Origin: Christensenella sp. UBA5893
Lineage (GTDB): Bacteria > Bacillota > Clostridia > Christensenellales > UBA1242
Assembly (NCBI GenBank): GCA_002431905.1
Contig: DJER01000022.1
Location: 1-64,000, forward strand
Reading direction: 5' to 3'
Length of the DNA stretch: 64,000 nucleotides
Positions within the stretch are counted from its first letter, which is position 1, and each line of letters begins with the position of its first letter. Below are positions 40,165-47,584 of this stretch, piece after piece. The notes below the pieces were generated by a model. The model was not told the origin of the DNA. It worked only from the letters and a program-made list of their open reading frames with translations, and ran no database searches. The position numbers and the translations under genes are program-made.

Positions 40165-40193
40165 AATGTATGAATGTGTCTTACAAATTATGA
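40165..40193 (-). promoter_or_regulatory. sigma-E-type promoter of spoIIID
   Basis: On the minus strand TCATAAT (40187-40193), a 14-bp spacer, then CATACATT (40165-40172). This is very close to the sigma-E consensus known from B. subtilis (TCATATT, about 14 bp, CATACAAT). No sigma-A hexamers with proper spacing are seen here. Confidence 0.7.
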
Positions 40194-40233
40194 CTACTTT
40201 TGTCGAAATTTAGCACATGAATGCAATAAAAAA

Positions 40234-40257
40234 AACTCTTGCTAACTTGCGAGAGTT
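40234..40257 (-). terminator. terminator of acpP
   Basis: AACTCTTGC / GCGAGAGTT arms (one wobble) around a 6-base loop, followed on the minus strand by a run of T. It lies 60 bp beyond the acpP stop. Confidence 0.85.
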
Positions 40258-40317
40258 TTTGTGTTATCGTTTATTAAATATTAAAAATTATTAACTTTGC
40301 AAAACGAAAGAAAATTA

Positions 40318-40545
40318 TTATTTTCTTGCGTCAATATAGTCAACAATTGATTTAATTGTATTAAGATTTACTGCATCTTCATCTGGAATTTGAATACCAA
40401 ATTCATCTTCAACGGTCATAAGCATTTCAACTGTATCCAAGGAATCAGCTCCCAAATCTTCAATCAAACGAGAATCTTCAGTTATTTTGCTTTCATCAAT
40501 AGAAAGTTGTTGTGCTATCAATTTTTTAACTTTATCTAATGTCAT
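40318..40545 (-). CDS. acpP: acyl carrier protein
   Basis: ACP carries growing acyl chains on a phosphopantetheine arm during fatty-acid synthesis. From the ATG at 40545 (MTLDKVKKLIAQQL) it has 75 residues, the usual size. LGADSLDTVEM contains the modified serine in the DSL motif, and DEFGIQIPDEDA is the conserved acidic recognition helix. GGAGG precedes this start; the ten residues before it in the open frame have none and would extend upstream of the predicted transcription start. It stands alone between its own promoter and terminator. Confidence 0.97.
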   Translation of the reverse strand: MTLDKVKKLIAQQLSIDESKITEDSRLIEDLGADSLDTVEMLMTVEDEFGIQIPDEDAVNLNTIKSIVDYIDARK

Positions 40546-40565
40546 AATGCCCTCCATTACAGTAT

Positions 40566-40594
40566 ATAATACCAATTTTATACAACAATGTAAA
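40566..40594 (-). promoter_or_regulatory. promoter of acpP
   Basis: Minus-strand -35 TTTACA (40589-40594), 17-bp spacer, -10 TATTAT (40566-40571). The transcript would start near 40559, 14 nt before the ATG. Confidence 0.75.
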
Positions 40595-40674
40595 GCATTT
40601 TTAAAAAATCCCCATCAAAGAAAAAATGTGGTAAATTTTTATATTTGTTTCAAATTTTTTAATACAAAATTTTG

Positions 40675-40703
40675 TTTACACAACTCTCACTTTGTGCTAA
40701 ACT
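40675..40703 (+). promoter_or_regulatory. promoter of the split tRNA-Arg gene
   Basis: -35 TTTACA (40675-40680), 17-bp spacer, extended -10 TGC-TAAACT (40698-40703), 13 bp before the first base of the tRNA. It reads into the element and is the most evident promoter for the intact tRNA at 40883. Confidence 0.7.
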
Positions 40704-40716
40704 AATATTGTAGTTT

Positions 40717-40755
40717 GTTCTCGTAGCTCAGATGGATAGAGCAACGGTTTCCTAA
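40717..40755 (+). pseudogene. 5' half of a tRNA-Arg gene, cut in the anticodon loop
   Basis: The acceptor strand GTTCTCG, TA, D-arm (GCTC...GAGC) and anticodon strand ACGGT followed by loop TTCCTAA (anticodon CCT) are intact. The sequence that follows (GTATCGACTTGG) cannot pair, so the tRNA stops here. The missing half is at 53111-53155: GTTCTCG pairs with CGGGAAC there (one G-U) and ACGGT pairs perfectly with ACCGT. The gene was therefore whole before the 12.4-kb insertion. Confidence 0.93.
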
Positions 40756-40837
40756 GTATCGACTTGGACAAAATAAAAGCCTCAAAACACCCCTAAAACA
40801 CTGACATTTTGCGATTACTTAAAACTCACACAAAATC

Positions 40838-40858
40838 AAAGTTCACCAAAAGTTCACC
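40838..40858 (+). repeat. two direct repeats, possible integrase arm sites
   Basis: AAAGTTCACC occurs at 40838-40847 and again at 40849-40858, an 11-bp period close to one helical turn. It lies about 85 bp inside the left attachment site, where tyrosine integrases bind arm sites. No matching pair was seen at the right end. Confidence 0.45.
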
Positions 40859-40882
40859 CAACCTTAATAAAATCATCAATAT

Positions 40883-40959
<77 letters not shown>

Positions 40960-40970
40960 ATTTGCATTAA

Positions 40971-40998
40971 AAAAGACGGCTTATTTAGTCGTCTTTTT
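40971..40998 (+). terminator. terminator of the element-borne tRNA-Arg
   Basis: GACGGC / GTCGTC stem (one G-U) with a 7-base loop, preceded by A-run and followed by CTTTTT. It resembles the terminator after the split host tRNA (53161-53191), which also begins AAAAGACGG. Confidence 0.85.
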
Positions 40999-41002
40999 CT
41001 AT

Positions 41003-41455
41003 TTAATTTTTTGATACAATTTTAAAAAAATTGATACTTACGCATACAAGTAAGGTAATTGCTGATACAAATATAGAAATCATTATTGAATTCAAAATGT
41101 GTTGGAATAATAGTAAACTATTTGCGCTGTATACACATATTGAAATAATTGAAATTACAATTACGACTGCAAACATAATTGTACTTAGGATAAAATTTCT
41201 TGACACTTGTTTATAATATCCTTGTTGTATAAGCGCTGATTTAACTTCTGGTCTCAATGGTATTGAATAATATATTCCCAAGGCGGAAATAATAAAACCG
41301 ACAAAAATTCCAGCAGTGGTTAACAAAGTGTTTGCTAATTGTGGTGGATTTATAATTATATTCTTAATACCCAGTATAATAAGTGTTGCTAATATAGAAA
41401 CCCCAATAACAATAGAAGTTATTATGTGAGTTTCTTTTGGTTTAATTTTATTCAT
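41003..41455 (-). CDS. four-TM membrane protein, second gene of a candidate defence pair
   Basis: The 150 residues contain four hydrophobic segments: about 11-31 (IITSIVIGVSILATLIILGI), 41-62 (LLTTAGIFVGFIISALGIYY), 88-108 (ILSTIMFAVVIVISIISICVY) and 120-142. There is no signal peptide or known enzymatic motif. It starts 3 bp after the upstream gene, with GGAG overlapping that gene's stop region, so the two are coupled. Size and topology resemble RexB of lambda (144 residues, four TM) and, less closely, KwaA of Kiwa. No sequence similarity could be tested. It may be a pore-forming effector or a membrane sensor. Confidence 0.75.
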   Translation of the reverse strand: MNKIKPKETHIITSIVIGVSILATLIILGIKNIIINPPQLANTLLTTAGIFVGFIISALGIYYSIPLRPEVKSALIQQGYYKQVSRNFILSTIMFAVVIVISIISICVYSANSLLLFQHILNSIMISIFVSAITLLVCVSINFFKIVSKN

Positions 41456-41458
41456 TTT

Positions 41459-42349
41459 TTACTCCATAAATTTTTTAGTTGCGTCTATTAATTTATCTTT
41501 TATTTTACTAAAACCATTTATATCAATTTGACTTATATAAATCGTTTCTTTTACTGTAAAATATTCTTCGAATAAATGTGACACATAATCATTAAATGTT
41601 TCATCCTGAAATTTAATAACAGGCTTTGCTATTTTTTGATACTTAGTCTTATCGGCTAATATTTGTTTTACATATAGCTTAGTTGGGTGCTTTACCTTGA
41701 TATTTATTATGAAATTGTTTATATTTCTATCCCATGAAAGCGTTTGATCTATTGTTTTTGAGATTTCGCCAGTATCGGCAATTTGAAAATCAATAGATTT
41801 AAGTTTTTGAGACTTGTTTATTTTTTCTATAAGGTTTTTATCTCCATAGAACTTAATAATAACATTTTCATTACTATATTTTTCAAAATATTTCACAAAA
41901 ATTTTAATTGTGTTCTTTAAATTCTTATGTCCTATATAAACCAAAGTTCTTTTATTTTTATCTATGTAGAAAAAAGTAAATGACTTGATTATTAGTGATT
42001 TTAAAGTCTTGTTATCATCGCTTTTATATTCTTCTAGTATATCATTATATTCCTTTTCTGTTGACAGCTGGCCAAATAAACAATTTTCATCATCTTCTAA
42101 TACTTTAAAAGCATATGATTTGCCTTCAAAAACAAACGAAAAATATTGATTCTTTGAATCGTAATTATCATTATTTATATTAAATGAGTTCTTTATAATT
42201 GAAGATAGAGATGTTTTTCTAGACAAACCATCAATTGTAAATTGTTCAAAATTAGGACAGCTGATGTTTGCAAAATATATTGCTTTTTCAACGCCTTTTT
42301 CTTTTTTAGGTCTCTTAGACATTATATTATCTCCAACTAAATTCTCCAT
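41459..42349 (-). CDS. soluble protein of unknown family, first gene of a candidate defence pair
   Basis: This protein of about 296 residues is Lys-, Asn- and Ile-rich, with no signal peptide, membrane helix or enzymatic motif that I recognise. The start at 42349 has AAGGAG 8 nt upstream; another ATG at 42322 (MSKRPKKEKG) also has a GGAG. The predicted pattern is an N-terminal strand-rich part (YFSFVFEGKSYAFKVLED) and a central alpha/beta part (LVYIGHKNLKNTIKIFVKYFEKY...VIIKFYGD). It is directly followed by a four-TM protein, an arrangement like RexA-RexB. The location in a mobile island beside restriction and toxin genes makes anti-phage function plausible but unproven. Confidence 0.7.
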   Translation of the reverse strand: MENLVGDNIMSKRPKKEKGVEKAIYFANISCPNFEQFTIDGLSRKTSLSSIIKNSFNINNDNYDSKNQYFSFVFEGKSYAFKVLEDDENCLFGQLSTEKEYNDILEEYKSDDNKTLKSLIIKSFTFFYIDKNKRTLVYIGHKNLKNTIKIFVKYFEKYSNENVIIKFYGDKNLIEKINKSQKLKSIDFQIADTGEISKTIDQTLSWDRNINNFIINIKVKHPTKLYVKQILADKTKYQKIAKPVIKFQDETFNDYVSHLFEEYFTVKETIYISQIDINGFSKIKDKLIDATKKFME

Positions 42350-42414
42350 AAGCAAATCTCCTTAACATCATAAGTATAGCACAAAAACCAAATGAAACGC
42401 AATAATGTGACAAT

Positions 42415-43806
42415 TTATTCAAATATTTTATTTATTACTTCGCTTGCGTGAATATCGCTATTCTTTAGGAAGTGGCTGTAGAAATCGCTGGTTGTTGATG
42501 CTTTACTGTGACCAGCTCTGGCTGATACAGTTTTCATATCAACACCTGCCATTAGTTGCAATGTTATGTTTGTATGGCGAAGTGAGTGGAGTGTAACGAT
42601 TGGCAGTCCTGCTCGTGCAAGAGATTTTTGGAGCCATACTCGTAGCAGTCCTGGGCAGATATCTTTGCCGTCCTCTGTGCAGAAGAGTCTATCTGTGTCA
42701 CCAAGTCTATCACCAAGATATTTCTTTTGGTTTTGCCACCAAGCTTCGTATTCGTGTAAATACTCAATAAGTTTATCTGGCATGGATATTGTGCGTTTTG
42801 AATTTTCTGTTTTGGGTTCTTTGGTGATAATTCCAAATCCAACTATATCTTGCACAGATCTTGCTATGGTCATTGTTTTGTTTTCATAGTCAATGTCCTT
42901 CCATTCAAGACCTGCAAGTTCGCCACGCCTTATTCCCATAAAAAGTGCTATCAGCAAGGCAATTTTCCATCTTGGATTGTCTAGTTTATCTAGATACACA
43001 GCTAGTTGCTTTGCTTCTTTGTCATTAAGTATCTTGATCTCCTTTTTATGCCCTTGAATTGGTGCAATGTAGTCACGAGATGCAAAGTTATGTTCAACCA
43101 ATCTTTGTCTTTTTGCATCAGCTAGAATTGTTGCCAATGTTCGCTTAAGTTTTAGTATAGTTTCCTTTGCGTACGGACGACTAATTACTTTAACATCAAA
43201 CCACTCATCAAAGTTTAAGTTGAGTGCGCTGCATATTGTTTTGGCGCTATCAATCCTTATACCATTACCAACTGTGGCTGAGTAGTAGATTGATCTGGAG
43301 ATGCCACTATTCCTAGTAGCATCAACCAGTTTTATGCAGTGAGATTTTAAATATTGAGTTAAATCTCTTTTGAGGATTGCATATCTTTGTTCATATTTCT
43401 TTGCCATCATTTCATCCAGGAAACCTTGCACCATAACTGGTGTTATTTGGTTGAGTTTAATGTTTCCAAAGTATGCCTCAAACTTTCTAATATTATCTCT
43501 GCCTTTTATGTAGTAGTTTAATGATCTAGTGTTTTTAATCTTTTCAAGCCATTTATTTGCATAATCTATAAAAGTTATGTCATTATCTACAGCGAGCATA
43601 CCGTTTAGTTGTTTCTTAAATTTATCTTCAAAGTCCAAGCAAACTCTTTGCAATTCTTTCTTGGCTTGAATTTCAGTTAACTCGTTTGGCTTTCTCCAAC
43701 ACATTGACTTCGCGACAAATTGTCCAGTTCTTAGATCTTTTGCTTTTACTTGTATTCTATATGATATTGATCCGTCATTTAGTTTTTTCTTTCTAACGCA
43801 AGCCAT
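42415..43806 (-). CDS. int: tyrosine-type site-specific integrase of the element
   Basis: The 463-residue protein catalyses insertion and excision at the tRNA anticodon loop. It has an N-terminal arm-binding domain (about 1-70), a SAM-like core-binding domain (75-240) and a catalytic domain with Arg293 (GIRRGEL), Lys332 (PKTENSKR), His407-x-x-Arg410 (HSLRHTN), His433 (AGHSK) and Tyr443 (FYSHF). Residues about 150-205 (SGISRSIYYSATVGNGIRIDSAKTICSALNL) look like an XRE-type helix-turn-helix inserted in the core-binding domain, which lengthens the protein beyond the usual 370-400. AAGGAG precedes the ATG. The excisionase-like gene lies 14 bp upstream in the same operon. Confidence 0.95.
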   Translation of the reverse strand: MACVRKKKLNDGSISYRIQVKAKDLRTGQFVAKSMCWRKPNELTEIQAKKELQRVCLDFEDKFKKQLNGMLAVDNDITFIDYANKWLEKIKNTRSLNYYIKGRDNIRKFEAYFGNIKLNQITPVMVQGFLDEMMAKKYEQRYAILKRDLTQYLKSHCIKLVDATRNSGISRSIYYSATVGNGIRIDSAKTICSALNLNFDEWFDVKVISRPYAKETILKLKRTLATILADAKRQRLVEHNFASRDYIAPIQGHKKEIKILNDKEAKQLAVYLDKLDNPRWKIALLIALFMGIRRGELAGLEWKDIDYENKTMTIARSVQDIVGFGIITKEPKTENSKRTISMPDKLIEYLHEYEAWWQNQKKYLGDRLGDTDRLFCTEDGKDICPGLLRVWLQKSLARAGLPIVTLHSLRHTNITLQLMAGVDMKTVSARAGHSKASTTSDFYSHFLKNSDIHASEVINKIFE

Positions 43807-43820
43807 TTTATTTCTCCTTT

Positions 43821-44039
43821 TTATCTAATAATTACTTGTTCCATTGGTAGTTCATAGTCTTTACTCTGCAAGAAGGCAAGCAGTGAATCGTAGTCAATTA
43901 GCACCTTTTTCCCAGTTTTAATTGATCTAATTTTGTATCCATCTGCCAACTTTCTTATTAAGAATTCACTTAGTCCAGTGTTTGGATCTTCTTGTTTAAT
44001 CATTTGTAATGTTTCTTTAATTGTTCTTATTCTTTGCAT
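43821..44039 (-). CDS. excisionase-like DNA-binding protein
   Basis: From the ATG at 44039 (MQRIRTIKETLQMI), which has GGAGG upstream, the protein is 72 residues. TLQMIKQEDPNTGLSEFLIRKLADGYKIRSIKTGKKVLIDYDSLLAFL has the winged helix-turn-helix layout of excisionase/AlpA-type proteins, with the typical G-K-K-x-x-I-D-Y-D-x-L-L ending. Such proteins bend the att site to favour excision and often control the integrase operon. It sits just upstream of int. A longer open frame exists but has no ribosome site and would cross the hairpin at 44064-44120. Confidence 0.8.
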   Translation of the reverse strand: MQRIRTIKETLQMIKQEDPNTGLSEFLIRKLADGYKIRSIKTGKKVLIDYDSLLAFLQSKDYELPMEQVIIR

Positions 44040-44063
44040 TATGCCTCCAAGTGCTGTCGCTAC

Positions 44064-44120
44064 CTGGACTTGTATTCTTATGCGAAACAAAAAGTACCGC
44101 AAAAGAGTGCTCAAGTCCAG
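44064..44120. promoter_or_regulatory. inverted repeat upstream of the xis-int operon
   Basis: CTGGACTTG (44064-44072) and CAAGTCCAG (44112-44120) are perfect inverses around a 39-base loop that itself is rich in short pairings. It lies directly before the ribosome site of the excisionase-like gene and could be an operator pair or a leader hairpin. Confidence 0.5.
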
Positions 44121-44582
44121 TGAAACAGCAAAATATATTTAAAATTAAACCTTATATCTTTGAATTCTTTTTTGCTTTGTTTCTATTTGTCTTTGTATTC
44201 TTGTTATTTTGGTCAAAATCGTGCCTTCTTTGATTTTTTAGCAGTCCACTTGATAATTTATCCAAGTCAAGATTTATCGCTCCTAAAACTTGAAATGACG
44301 GCTTGTGTTTTCACAAAATTGCCGACTGAAATATTACACATTTGGACTATTTTGAATTAGATTTGATTATTTTTGATTTATATTTTGATTTTTTCATTTG
44401 GCTATTTTTTGATAAACAAACGAGCGAACATTCGAAAAATAAAGGATTATTTAGAGTTCTACACAAAAATTCGTTACTAAAAATTTGATTATTTTTTGAT
44501 TTTTGATTATGCGAAAATTTGCGTGCGACTGCCTGTCCGCTTATCAAGAACCTTTGGCTAGAGATTTGACCGCCCCTGGGGA
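44121..44582. other. noncoding stretch with a GC-rich patch at its right end
   Basis: No open frame with a ribosome site is seen. The first 390 bases are very AT-rich. From about 44,512 to 44,582 the composition changes sharply (GCGTGCGACTGCCTGTCCGC, then CGCCCCTGGGG), next to the stop of the replication gene. The patch is reported among the findings as a possible cis-acting site. Confidence 0.45.
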
Positions 44583-45245
44583 TTATTTGCCCACAAGTTC
44601 TTTAATTGTTTCATCAAAAGCAATTTTGAACTTTTGCCCATAATCTTTGGCAAGAACTCTAATGTTAGTTACATCAAATAGAATATAAGTATCTGTAATT
44701 TCATCTATGAACACTTTATCTTCTATAAAGCCTCTATATAGAGTTTCTCCAAAGTATAATCTAAGTTTGGCTAAAAAATTGTTATAAAGATCGTTTTTAT
44801 CCAAACCTTTCACGCGCGCGTTATCATGTATTATTTTAATTTTTTTAATATCATAATAATCTATTGTCAGCAGTCCGTTACCCATGTCTTTGAAGCCAAT
44901 TGCCGATAGGTCAAAACCAGCAGGTAACTTATTGCCGAATAACACATCAAAATCCACTTCAAGATACATTTCTCTTTTAAGTTCGGAAAGTCTGTTTAAG
45001 ACGCCAAGCTTTTCGAGTTTTGTTATAATATTCCTAATTTGTCTTTCCTTAATACCTAGTATTGGCAAGTCATCCGTAATTTTCTTGTAAGTTAGTTTGA
45101 AATACCACTTTCCATCAAGTCTTTTACTTCTCATATTTCCACTGCTAATAAATTGTTCGATGTAATCGAGTAGTAGGATCTCTTTAAGATTTAATCCCAG
45201 TCTAAGTAATGTCTCTTGCGGAAAGTTAAATATTTTTGGTCGCAT
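44583..45245 (-). CDS. replication-initiator-like protein with winged helix and DnaA-N-like C-terminus
   Basis: In this 220-residue protein, residues about 15-95 (LKEILLLDYIEQF, YFKLTYKKITDDLPILGIKERQIRNIITKLEKLGVLNR) form a winged-helix segment of the type found in plasmid and phage replication initiators. The last 70 residues (NNFLAKLRLYFGETLYRGFIEDKVFIDEITDTYILFDVTNIRVLAKDYGQKFKIAFDETIKEL) have the helix-helix-strand-strand pattern of the DnaA N-terminal domain, used to recruit the DnaB helicase. Immediately upstream lies the iteron-rich noncoding region, so this is the likely origin-binding protein of the element. GGAG precedes the ATG at 10 nt. Confidence 0.72.
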   Translation of the reverse strand: MRPKIFNFPQETLLRLGLNLKEILLLDYIEQFISSGNMRSKRLDGKWYFKLTYKKITDDLPILGIKERQIRNIITKLEKLGVLNRLSELKREMYLEVDFDVLFGNKLPAGFDLSAIGFKDMGNGLLTIDYYDIKKIKIIHDNARVKGLDKNDLYNNFLAKLRLYFGETLYRGFIEDKVFIDEITDTYILFDVTNIRVLAKDYGQKFKIAFDETIKELVGK

Positions 45246-45347
45246 AGATCACATGCTCCTTTTTTATGATTTTTGTTTTCATTTTTATCTCCTTGTTTTA
45301 GATTTTTTGCATTCACAAAGATTGATCAATTCTTTGCTTTAGCATAT

Positions 45348-45720
45348 ATTTTAACGAAGTCTGCAGTCCTTCGGTAAAACCAGATTTGGTTTAAAAAATA
45401 GGTGAGAGCGTTTAGCTTTAACTACTTTTCGATGTCATTTTAACAACTTCGCTAGTTCACCATTTGACCTAGCGAAACAATATTTTCAAAAAAGATTAAC
45501 TTTTTCGGTAAAATAACTTTTTTCGTATCGGAACAACTTTCTGAACATATTTTAACAAGTCCGCTGTGCAAGCACTTTGCACATCGAAATCAAGTTTTCT
45601 CATTTTTCCACTCCTTTTATTTAATTCTAACATTGTCAATAGCCCACCATTTGAACCATTGAGATAAATTTTGCCTACATTTTAATAAACCCACACAGAC
45701 ACCATTTGTCCACGCGGGAA
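45348..45720. repeat. four diverged repeats, each with ATTTTAA(C/T) and a different hairpin
   Basis: At about 45350, 45437, 45550 and 45679 the motif ATTTTAAC-A(A) (last copy ATTTTAATAA) is followed by a small hairpin whose stem differs each time: CGAAG/CTTCG, TTCGCTAG/CTAGCGAA (448-455 and 469-476), TGTGCAA/TTGCACA, and GACA/TGTC. Two of them, and two further places (45645-45653 and 52961-52969), carry the nonamer CACCATTTG. No open frame is present. The role is unknown: origin structures or small RNAs are possibilities. Confidence 0.5.
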
Positions 45721-45888
45721 AAGTTTTTTGTTTTTTATGCCTAAATTTTACTAGTTAGGGTATATAATCATTTGATATACCTAAAATATTTTTTAAAATT
45801 GTAGTTTTTAAATTCATCTGTTTGATGACATAAAAAAAGAGACACTTTTTGCAAGTATCTCTAAAAAAAATATTGATTTTATATGCAA

Positions 45889-46110
45889 GGTGTCACACGT
45901 ATCACACGTGTCACACTTGTGATACCAGTGTATAAATACACCTAAACCCCTTTTACCTTTTGGTATTTTTGACACTTTTTTTGAATTTTTAGGTGTGACA
46001 CCTTGTGACACCTTATTATGTTAAGGTATCACACTTATTTTAATGCTAAAACCCTTTATTTATCGGCATTTTTGCCTATGTGTGACACCTTGTGATACGT
46101 GTGACAGCTT
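45889..46110. repeat. 9-bp iteron cluster (GTRTCACAC)
   Basis: Three perfect-period tandem units GTGTCACAC, GTATCACAC, GTGTCACAC occupy 45890-45916, followed by an inverted TTGTGATACC. Further copies in both orientations lie at 45991-46002, 46003-46012, 46025-46034 and 46081-46107. Such iterons are typical initiator-binding sites of plasmid-like origins. A 65-residue open frame across the first set (reading CDTCDTCDT) is an artefact of the repeat. Confidence 0.75.
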
Positions 46111-46141
46111 ATATCTATATTTGATTATTTTTATATAATTA

Positions 46142-46267
46142 GGTGGAGATGGTGGAGGTAGTGGAGATAACATTAATACTCTCGTGTGAGAGAAAAAAAT
46201 AATTCAATATTTTTTTATTATATATAGGACACTTTAAAATATCTCCATCATCTCCAATAGCTCCACC
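46142..46267. repeat. symmetrical 9-bp iterons flanking an AT-rich core, candidate origin
   Basis: Three tandem 9-mers GGTGGAGAT, GGTGGAGGT, AGTGGAGAT (46142-46168) are mirrored by ATCTCCATC, ATCTCCAAT, AGCTCCACC (46241-46267) in inverted orientation. The 70 bp between are mostly A/T (including TTTTTTATTATATATA). This geometry, two inverted iteron sets around an easily melted core, is that of SaPI/PICI replication origins. With the neighbouring cluster it makes 45,246-46,306 a gene-free origin region. Confidence 0.75.
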
Positions 46268-46306
46268 AAAGCAATAAAAAAGAACGGATTTTGTTCCGCT
46301 CATTTT

Positions 46307-47584
46307 TTATTTGTTTAATAGTTTAAATTGTTCATTATGCCATTTCAAATAGTGCCTTCTTTCGCAATCTATTAATGATTTATCTATAACCTTTCCATCA
46401 AGTTCTGCGAAATCTTTTGATTGTTTTGCCTTTTTAGATAGTATAATTCTATTGGATCCTACATCTATAGTCATAAGTTTTGCTCCCTCAAATAACTTAT
46501 CATGATTTGGACACATTAGTAATCCATTGAAACAATTAATTGCATCATATGTGTCGTCACATTTTGAATATGGTTTAATATGACTCGCAATTAAAAAATC
46601 TTCATATTCGAAGCCGCAAATAGGACAAACATGTTTTAATGTTTTGAGTAGATTATCCTTAAAAATCCTTTGAATATTATGGTTTCTTGACTTTATAGTA
46701 GTTTCAATAAATTGTTCTTGTTCAAACGATTCTTTTTGTCTAATTACATGCTTTGATTTTAAAATATCAATTTTTAAATCTGCCAATTCTGTAGCTAATG
46801 GACTTATGATATCTACATTATCGTTTATTGTTTGTGTTTTTAATAAATAATTTTGTAATTCTTTTAAAACATAATTTTTATTGAATTTTAAAATATAGTC
46901 ATTCTTTTTGGGTAAATAATCAGGAGTTCTTGTTCCTTTTACATTAATTGATATAGATTCAATATTAATTGGGGCATTTTTTACATTTAAAGTCCTTGCA
47001 ATTTCTAAATCACCATTTGCAAAACCTAAAACCATAAGTAAAAATTTGGTTTTAAATGGAGCCCATTTGTCAATAGAAGGTGCCGATTTTATATAATTTT
47101 CGAATTCTTTAATTAGCTCTTTCTTTTTCTCTATTGTAGAATTTATAAATAATCTATAAAGTTCTAACATATTATCATTTTTTAATGTTTGATATGCAAC
47201 TAAATATAGAAAAATGTATGAATTTTCAGGGCAGTTGATTATATATTCCAATATTTCTAATTCTTTCACTTTGTACACATTGTCACGAATTTTTGATATA
47301 ACATTGGCGAACTGTAATATAGTTAATGTTTCGCTTAAGTAATTCTTGATTTTTTGAGCATCTTCTTTTGATTTTAGCTCCAAATTAAAAATATCTTTTG
47401 TATATTCTATTGCATTTTCTTCATAAGTTTTTGACTGGAAACATAATTCGGCATCTAGATTGCTAATTATAAATTTAGAAAGAAAAAACACCGTATCATA
47501 TTTGTAGCTTTTATCTGCAAAAAGTTGTCCTGTAGTTTTTGTTACTGAAACATCTTGCAAAATTTTTAAAATGTTATTTATCAT
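46307..47584 (-). CDS. HNH restriction endonuclease
   Basis: In this 425-residue cytoplasmic protein the C-terminal catalytic domain (about 316-370) has the HNH zinc-finger layout: CPICG, then SHIKPYSKCDDTYDAINCFNGLLMCPNHDKLFEGAKLMTI, with the His of SHI, the Asn of CFNG, and the final HDKLF. The N-terminal about 300 residues are helical and likely read the DNA target. It overlaps the methyltransferase gene by 11 bp and is last in the operon, the arrangement of a type II restriction-modification system in which the methyltransferase is made first. It is lethal without its partner, which explains the coupling. Confidence 0.87.
   Translation of the reverse strand: MINNILKILQDVSVTKTTGQLFADKSYKYDTVFFLSKFIISNLDAELCFQSKTYEENAIEYTKDIFNLELKSKEDAQKIKNYLSETLTILQFANVISKIRDNVYKVKELEILEYIINCPENSYIFLYLVAYQTLKNDNMLELYRLFINSTIEKKKELIKEFENYIKSAPSIDKWAPFKTKFLLMVLGFANGDLEIARTLNVKNAPINIESISINVKGTRTPDYLPKKNDYILKFNKNYVLKELQNYLLKTQTINDNVDIISPLATELADLKIDILKSKHVIRQKESFEQEQFIETTIKSRNHNIQRIFKDNLLKTLKHVCPICGFEYEDFLIASHIKPYSKCDDTYDAINCFNGLLMCPNHDKLFEGAKLMTIDVGSNRIILSKKAKQSKDFAELDGKVIDKSLIDCERRHYLKWHNEQFKLLNK

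Noticed and set aside
44347..44547. 66-codon minus-strand frame
   Set aside because: No ribosome site, low-complexity AT-rich composition, and it spans the GC-rich patch; no family resemblance.
45814..46011. 65-codon minus-strand frame with CDTCDTCDT
   Set aside because: The peptide repeat is the 9-bp iteron read in frame; no ribosome site.
45889..46267. CRISPR-like repeats
   Set aside because: Units are 9 bp, tandem without spacers, present in both orientations, and no cas genes are near. Iterons explain them.
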